Part shown: piece after piece, positions 6,331 to 10,284 of the stretch
How the letters are laid out: every line of letters begins with the position of its first letter
Position numbering within the stretch: position 1 is the stretch's first letter
Assembly (NCBI GenBank): GCA_031362405.1
Contig: JANLSO010000139.1
Span: 1-10,284 of the forward strand
Source of the DNA: JANLSO01 sp031362405
Lineage (GTDB): Bacteria > Actinomycetota > Thermoleophilia > Miltoncostaeales > Miltoncostaeaceae
Reading direction: 5' to 3'
DNA: 10,284 bases
Made by a program: the position numbers and the translations under genes
Notes under the pieces: generated by a model
Told to the model about the DNA's origin: nothing
The model's input: only the letters and a program-made list of their open reading frames with translations
The model's database searches: none

Positions 6331-6662
6331 CGATGGACGGGTCACCGACTGGCGATGACATCGCGGAACCTCTGCCAAAGACGCGCTCGAGGACCCCGAC
6401 CCGCAGCACGCTCGGAGACGCGTGGCATCCGTCTCGTCGCCGAGAGCGTTTTGCGCGTCTGATTCGTGGAAATAGCTCTTCACGTCTGTGGCAAGGGCGT
6501 GAGGTGCCGCGCGTGGCTGTTCAGTTGGCCAGGTGTGGCCACTCGGCCGCTGCCGTAACGTGGTGGCGTGGATACGTTCGAGAGCAGATTAATGGCCGAC
6601 AGCGGGTTAGGCGGCGCTCTCGGTTCGACACCTCGACCGCGCAAGGAGGGCGCGTCAGGTGA
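6327..6662 (+). CDS. Small basic hypothetical protein nested between two operon genes
   Basis: I do not recognise this protein. The frame is open from GTG 6303, but GTG 6327 overlaps the upstream stop as GTGA, and its own TGA (6660-6662) overlaps the next gene's GTG 6659 as GTGA. Read from 6327 it is 111 residues, with an acidic start and an arginine-rich body that contains a Trp pair (VTWWRGY). No signal peptide or membrane segment is seen. ATG 6333 is another possible start. Codon use after the first third is less GC-rich at third positions than in the neighbours, which argues against strong coding selection. It may be a real operon gene, the remnant of one, or a chance frame in what is otherwise a 328-base gap. 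The double overlap is the main support. If it is not a gene, I see no other feature in 6331-6642. Confidence 0.4.
   Translation: MTMDGSPTGDDIAEPLPKTRSRTPTRSTLGDAWHPSRRRERFARLIRGNSSSRLWQGREVPRVAVQLARCGHSAAAVTWWRGYVREQINGRQRVRRRSRFDTSTAQGGRVR
6643..6649 (+). promoter_or_regulatory. Ribosome binding site of the Wzz/kinase gene
   Basis: AAGGAGG lies nine bases before GTG 6659. It is the strongest ribosome binding site on the + strand of this window and fixes that start. Confidence 0.8.
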
Positions 6663-8233
6663 CCGCCTCGCGTAGCCCGGATATCGAGTCGTCAGCTCCG
6701 CTCTGGCTGAGATTGTACCGGCGGTGGCCCACCGTGCTCGCCTGCGCGACCATCGGGTCGGTCGTTCTGTTCGGGATCGAGTCGGTTCGCCCCCCTGTGT
6801 TCCGTTCCACGGCACAGGTTCTTGTCCAGCCCACTGACCTAGGCTCGCAAATCGCTGGGCTCCCCGCGGGCGATTCCAATGACAGCCAGCTCTTGGCGAC
6901 CGAGAAAGAGATCGCGTCTCTTCCCGAGGTGTACCGGAGAGCTCTCGAAGAGACGGCGACCTCGGGTCCCGATCCGAAGCTGGATGTTTCGACCGCGACC
7001 AACTCGGCGGGCCGGTCGAATGTTCTTCGGATCGGCATTGACGCGGACACGGCGCCCGTGGCCGAAACAATGGCTACAGCACTTGCTAGGGCCTACGTGA
7101 CGTACCGGGAAGAGCTCCAAACAGCGGAGCTACGTGCGGCCCTGACGGACATCGAGAAGCGGCTTCAAGACCTTGAAGTGAGAGGCCTAACCGAGGGCAC
7201 CGCGTACCAGGGTTTGGTTGCGCGAGCGGAGCAGCTCAACACTGCGATTACGGTCGGAAGTCGTCGGGCCCGGGTGATCGGCGACGGGACGGTGGCACTC
7301 CGAACCAGCCCAAACCCAGGCCGGATGGCCTTCTTGGGTGCCCTGGCGGGCCTTCTCTTTGGAGTGGGTGCGGGGTCCTTGCGGGATCACTTCGATCGTC
7401 GGGTACGCACTGAACAGGCGGTTCAAAGCCTTCTCGGCGCCGCGATCTTGGGTCAGGTTCCTGACCCGGCGCGCGTTGCGACCCGGACCCCGTTGGTGCT
7501 TCTCGACGATCCGAATGCTGCCGCAAGCGAGGCGTTTCGCCTTCTCAGAACTAACGTTGTCTTCGCGCTCGCGGCCCACCCGGGGAACACCTTTGTAGTT
7601 ACGAGCGTACGGGCGTCGGAAGGGAAAAGTTTCGTTGCAGCGAATCTCGCGGTGGCTCTGGCTCAGGGGGGGAAGAGGGTCTTGCTTCTCGATCTGGACT
7701 TAAGGAGACCCACGGTGCACCGGTATTTCCAGCTCGGCCGTGGCCCTGGTGTCAGCGATATCGTGGCCGAAAGCGCATCGGTGGAAAGCGCGATCTGCGA
7801 AGTTGATATCGGTGGCACGATCGGCGGTTCTACTCAGGGTAGCCTGGGCGTCCTTCCCGCTGGAACCCCGGTTCCAAACCCCGGAGAGTTCGTCTCGAGC
7901 GAACGCCTGCGCGCCCTCGTGACTAGCCTGAAGACGCAAGCCGACGTTCTGTTGCTGGATGCCCCGCCTGCGCTTGTGGTGAGTGACCCTATTGCGCTGT
8001 CTGGCGTTGCGGATGCAAGCTTGCTCGTGGTACGGATCGACCAAGCCGAGACCCGAAGCCTGTTGGCACTTCGCGAAGTCATTGAAGGCGCAGGCCTCGC
8101 TGCCCTTGGCGCGGTGCTAACGGCCGTTCCCGGACGACAGGCCCTCTATGCGGGCGGATCCTATGGTGGGGAGTCCGATGAAGATGTTTCTCTGTTCGGT
8201 CCCAGTACCTACTCGACGCCCAGCGACGGTTGA
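6659..8233 (+). CDS. Chain-length determinant fused to BY-kinase-type ATPase
   Basis: The 524-residue protein joins a Wzz-like membrane part to a cytoplasmic tyrosine-kinase-type ATPase, the form that controls chain length and export in Wzy-dependent glycan systems. The first membrane segment is about 23-41. An extracellular region with a helical stretch (about 150-200) follows, then the second membrane segment (222-240), introduced by the typical Pro-rich TSPNPGR. The kinase half has EAFRLLRTN (291-299), the P-loop SVRASEGKS (316-324, Lys323), Walker A' VLLLDLDLRRP (341-351, Asp345 and Asp347) and Walker B VLLLDAPP (430-437, Asp434). The P-loop lacks the Pro-Gly of the common PGEGKST form and has Phe after GKS, though Gly-Lys-Ser is kept. 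The C-terminal tail has only three tyrosines (497, 502, 518), fewer than classic Wzc tails. Start GTG 6659 is supported by AAGGAGG. The stop overlaps the next gene's TTG by four bases. Confidence 0.9.
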   Translation: MTASRSPDIESSAPLWLRLYRRWPTVLACATIGSVVLFGIESVRPPVFRSTAQVLVQPTDLGSQIAGLPAGDSNDSQLLATEKEIASLPEVYRRALEETATSGPDPKLDVSTATNSAGRSNVLRIGIDADTAPVAETMATALARAYVTYREELQTAELRAALTDIEKRLQDLEVRGLTEGTAYQGLVARAEQLNTAITVGSRRARVIGDGTVALRTSPNPGRMAFLGALAGLLFGVGAGSLRDHFDRRVRTEQAVQSLLGAAILGQVPDPARVATRTPLVLLDDPNAAASEAFRLLRTNVVFALAAHPGNTFVVTSVRASEGKSFVAANLAVALAQGGKRVLLLDLDLRRPTVHRYFQLGRGPGVSDIVAESASVESAICEVDIGGTIGGSTQGSLGVLPAGTPVPNPGEFVSSERLRALVTSLKTQADVLLLDAPPALVVSDPIALSGVADASLLVVRIDQAETRSLLALREVIEGAGLAALGAVLTAVPGRQALYAGGSYGGESDEDVSLFGPSTYSTPSDG

Positions 8234-9324
8234 AGAACAACCTGACAGTTCGCCGGGGGGGAGGACAGGGTTACCCCGTCGTCGTTGATGCGCGCTGGCT
8301 TGGCGTGGGCGGTCCCGGACGTGTAACGGAGCTACTTCTCAAGGGACTGTCGGCGCTTGGACCGGAAGCGGCGGACTGGATTATCCGAGGACCGCAGCGG
8401 GTTACTGAGCTCACTGGCCTCCCGCACGAGCTAGATCCGTCGGATCCCCGCAGGCGTCGCGAGCTATTACTAGTCCCGGACTTGTCGCGTCATGCGCCAC
8501 TCTACATCTACCTCCACCAGAATCGACCACTCGCAGCCCGCCGCAACGTCACGCTAGTGCACGACACTCTTCAGTTGCTTGGGGTATCGCGCGTTACGCG
8601 ACGAGCGATGCGGGCATACTTGCGGTCGATTGTTTTCACTTCAGCGAAGGTCGTTACGGTCTCCCGATGGGCCCAAGAACGGATTGCGGAGGATCTTGGG
8701 CTCGACGTAGAGCGCATAACGGTTCTCCAGAATCCCGTCGACCCTGCGGCGGCGGCGGCACTTCGAACTCTGAGACAGATGTCCGCAAGGCGCGAGGTCG
8801 CTTTGTACGTCGGTCGCTTCGCGCAACACAAGAACATAGAACGACTCTTGACGGCTTTTCGTTCTACACAATTTCGGATGCGTTTCTCTGGCCAGCTCGT
8901 CCTTGTCGGGGGGACCGAGGCGGAACTCCGGGCTATCTGCCCGCGCATTCCGGACGGCGTGCGCGTACTCGGTAGGGTCTCCGACACCGACTTGAAGTCG
9001 CTTTACGCGGGCTGCCGAGTTGTCATTCAGCCATCTTTAGCTGAGGGGTTCGGGCTGCCGGTGAGCGAGGCGCTCGCCGGTGGCATCGCGGTCGCTGCAA
9101 GCGCCGGTGGCGCGCTGCCCGAGGTAGCGCGTGGCTTTGCTCATCTGTTCGACCCCCTCGATGCCGATGCCATGGGCGTGGCCATTGATGATGCCATTAC
9201 CGCTGGCCGCGAGCGGACAGCCAGCCAGGAAGCTGATCGCGCTCTTGCCTATTTATCAATGACATGGGGCCCTCGAGAGTACGCATCGTCGTGGTGCCAG
9301 CTAGTGCAAACGATTCTTGTATGA
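8230..9324 (+). CDS. GT4 family glycosyltransferase
   Basis: A 364-residue GT-B fold glycosyltransferase likely to extend the lipid-linked repeat unit in the cytoplasm. The N-terminal domain has VVVDARWLGVGGPGRVTELL (17-36), the acceptor-side glycine loop, and TLVHDTLQL (108-116). The linker has VVTVSRWAQERIAEDLG (141-157). The C-terminal domain has LYVGRFAQHKNIERLLTAF (192-210), with Arg196 and Lys201 in the donor-phosphate positions, and the EX7E motif at Glu272-Glu280 (EGFGLPVSE). The start is TTG 8230, overlapping the upstream stop as TTGA, with no clear ribosome binding site, so translation is probably coupled to the kinase gene. Later in-frame starts would remove the conserved N-terminal strand. 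Its stop overlaps the next gene as ATGA. Donor and acceptor are unknown. Confidence 0.9.
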   Translation: MKNNLTVRRGGGQGYPVVVDARWLGVGGPGRVTELLLKGLSALGPEAADWIIRGPQRVTELTGLPHELDPSDPRRRRELLLVPDLSRHAPLYIYLHQNRPLAARRNVTLVHDTLQLLGVSRVTRRAMRAYLRSIVFTSAKVVTVSRWAQERIAEDLGLDVERITVLQNPVDPAAAAALRTLRQMSARREVALYVGRFAQHKNIERLLTAFRSTQFRMRFSGQLVLVGGTEAELRAICPRIPDGVRVLGRVSDTDLKSLYAGCRVVIQPSLAEGFGLPVSEALAGGIAVAASAGGALPEVARGFAHLFDPLDADAMGVAIDDAITAGRERTASQEADRALAYLSMTWGPREYASSWCQLVQTILV

Positions 9325-10284
9325 CACGGGCCCGGTCCGGCGCCAGCGCAATGCGTCCGGAGAAAGTCTCAAGACAGCAACGTGCTGCGGCGTCCGTCGA
9401 CTGGCGTACACGTCTTAGGCCTGCCCTACCGTTTCTTCCTATTGTGCTCGTACTCGGACCAGTCGCAGTTTCTATCTTTGCCTGGCTGGCGCCTACGCCT
9501 CCGTCCGGGATCGGTGGTTTCTTCCAGCGGTCGGCGATTTCCATCCCTGCCGCCTTGTTAGTAATCGGCTGGTTTGCCGTTCTCGCTGCGGCCGCCTGCG
9601 TAGGTTTCGACGCTGGACGTCGCGGGCGTCTTTTCTCCGGTCTTGCGGCAGTTAGCGAACGGGAGGTCCAACTTACAGCGACCGTGGTCGGGTCGAGCGG
9701 CGTGCTGTATGCGTACTGGACAGCCACCAACGGTCGCCTAGGCGTGATCAGGGCCCTGTGGGCAGACCAGCAGTTCAACCAGCTTCGGCAGGGCCTTGAG
9801 TACGGTGTGGGTCTAGGCACTCTCCGATATGCAACCGTCATTGCCGGGGGAATCGCCTTGGCCAATATCGTCTGCAAGATACGGTTCACTGCTCTCGATG
9901 GCTTCGCGCTCGCGTCGCTGATCGCAGCATCCTTCCTCGCCTCCCGCCTTTCGATCATTATGGCCGTTGCCGTTGCGTTTGCGGCAGTCGCGGGAAATCG
10001 GGAACGAGCCGTTGCGACGCGACGGCTCGTCGCAGCCGCTCTAGGTCTGGTCCTTCTTTTCGTTGGGCTTAACTTCTCACGAAATGCCGCGACTTATCGA
10101 GACGCTGGCGTGGGTAATCCGATAGCGGCAGCAGCTATCAACGCTCAGGCTTATGTTGGCGTGCCGATGCAAGTGACGACGGCGGTCACGGCGGAAGCCC
10201 TGTCAGGGCACATAGACGTAACGAGTGACTTTGGCGCGGGGATCGGTCTGCTCATACCGAGCTACGTGGCTAACAGCTTCGGCG
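9321..10284 (+). CDS. Wzy-like oligosaccharide repeat-unit polymerase (3' end outside window)
   Basis: An open frame starts at ATG 9321, overlaps the upstream stop by four bases (ATGA) and stays open to the right edge, giving 321 residues so far. An Arg-rich cytoplasmic leader (1-34) is followed by hydrophobic segments at about 35-56, 72-95, 170-185, 193-225 and 236-252, the layout of a polytopic membrane protein. The stretch LASRLSIIMAV (206-216), then NFSRNAATYRDAGVGNP (251-267) and an Ala-rich run with YVGVPMQV (278-285), resembles polymerases of the oligosaccharide repeat-unit (Wzy) type, which join lipid-linked units at the outer face of the membrane. Wzy proteins are poorly conserved, so the call rests on topology, these partial motifs and operon position. 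ATG 9351 is an alternative start without a ribosome binding site. A flippase or another polytopic glycan protein is the main alternative. Confidence 0.7.
   Translation, partial: MTRARSGASAMRPEKVSRQQRAAASVDWRTRLRPALPFLPIVLVLGPVAVSIFAWLAPTPPSGIGGFFQRSAISIPAALLVIGWFAVLAAAACVGFDAGRRGRLFSGLAAVSEREVQLTATVVGSSGVLYAYWTATNGRLGVIRALWADQQFNQLRQGLEYGVGLGTLRYATVIAGGIALANIVCKIRFTALDGFALASLIAASFLASRLSIIMAVAVAFAAVAGNRERAVATRRLVAAALGLVLLFVGLNFSRNAATYRDAGVGNPIAAAAINAQAYVGVPMQVTTAVTAEALSGHIDVTSDFGAGIGLLIPSYVANSFG

Noticed and set aside
1174..8261. Seven-base C or G runs at 1174-1180, 7666-7672 and 8255-8261 as phase-variation tracts
   Set aside because: At this GC content several 7-base runs are expected by chance in 10 kb, and they are shorter than known slippage tracts in most phase-variable genes.
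9197..9958. Minus-strand open frame of about 250 codons near the right edge
   Set aside because: The + strand carries an uninterrupted frame from 9321 to the edge with a membrane-protein pattern and a 4-base overlap with the gene before it; the minus frame is its shadow.
1..10284. CRISPR array, tRNA, rRNA, insertion sequence or attachment site
   Set aside because: I saw no regularly spaced repeats, no cloverleaf-like segment, no transposase or integrase motifs and no terminal inverted repeats; the only large repeat is the hydrolase inverted pair.

Overview
The window is high-GC DNA with dense, mostly same-strand genes. GTG or TTG serves as the start codon for most genes, and several genes are joined by 4-base stop/start overlaps. 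This gene style, and the look of the polysaccharide proteins, suggests a member of the Actinomycetota. A Thermoleophilia-like lineage is possible, but I cannot fix the taxon from sequence reading alone.

The left end (1-636) holds two truncated copies of a secreted glycoside-hydrolase-like gene that face each other. Their shared part forms an inverted repeat (1-166 against 199-364, about 73% identical in nucleotides and about 78% in protein) around a 32-base centre. Both reading frames stop at or just beyond the centre, so this is either a real foldback rearrangement between paralogues or a chimeric assembly join. Bases 637-931 are the spacer between divergent genes.

From 932 to the right edge the window reads as an exopolysaccharide or surface-glycan locus on the + strand. 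In order it holds: a small exported protein with a C-terminal membrane anchor (932-1519); an O-antigen-ligase-family membrane protein with a TPR-like tail (1613-3484); a possible hairpin terminator and a possible new promoter; a polyprenyl-phosphate sugar-phosphate transferase that would start the repeat unit (3705-5180); a WbaZ-like GT4 glycosyltransferase (5239-6330); a small unrecognised basic ORF (6327-6662); a chain-length regulator fused to a BY-kinase-type ATPase (6659-8233); a second GT4 glycosyltransferase (8230-9324); and a Wzy-like polymerase that runs off the right edge (9321-10284).

Together these fit a Wzx/Wzy-type pathway. The initiating transferase loads the first sugar on undecaprenyl phosphate, the GT4 enzymes extend it, a flippase (not in the window) exports it, Wzy polymerises it under control of the Wzz/kinase protein, and the ligase-family protein may transfer the glycan to an acceptor. 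The most interesting possibility is that the ligase and the Ser/Thr/Pro-rich anchored protein just upstream form an enzyme/acceptor pair. The two share one reading frame separated by a single TGA, and the ligase lacks a conventional start codon ahead of its first membrane segment.
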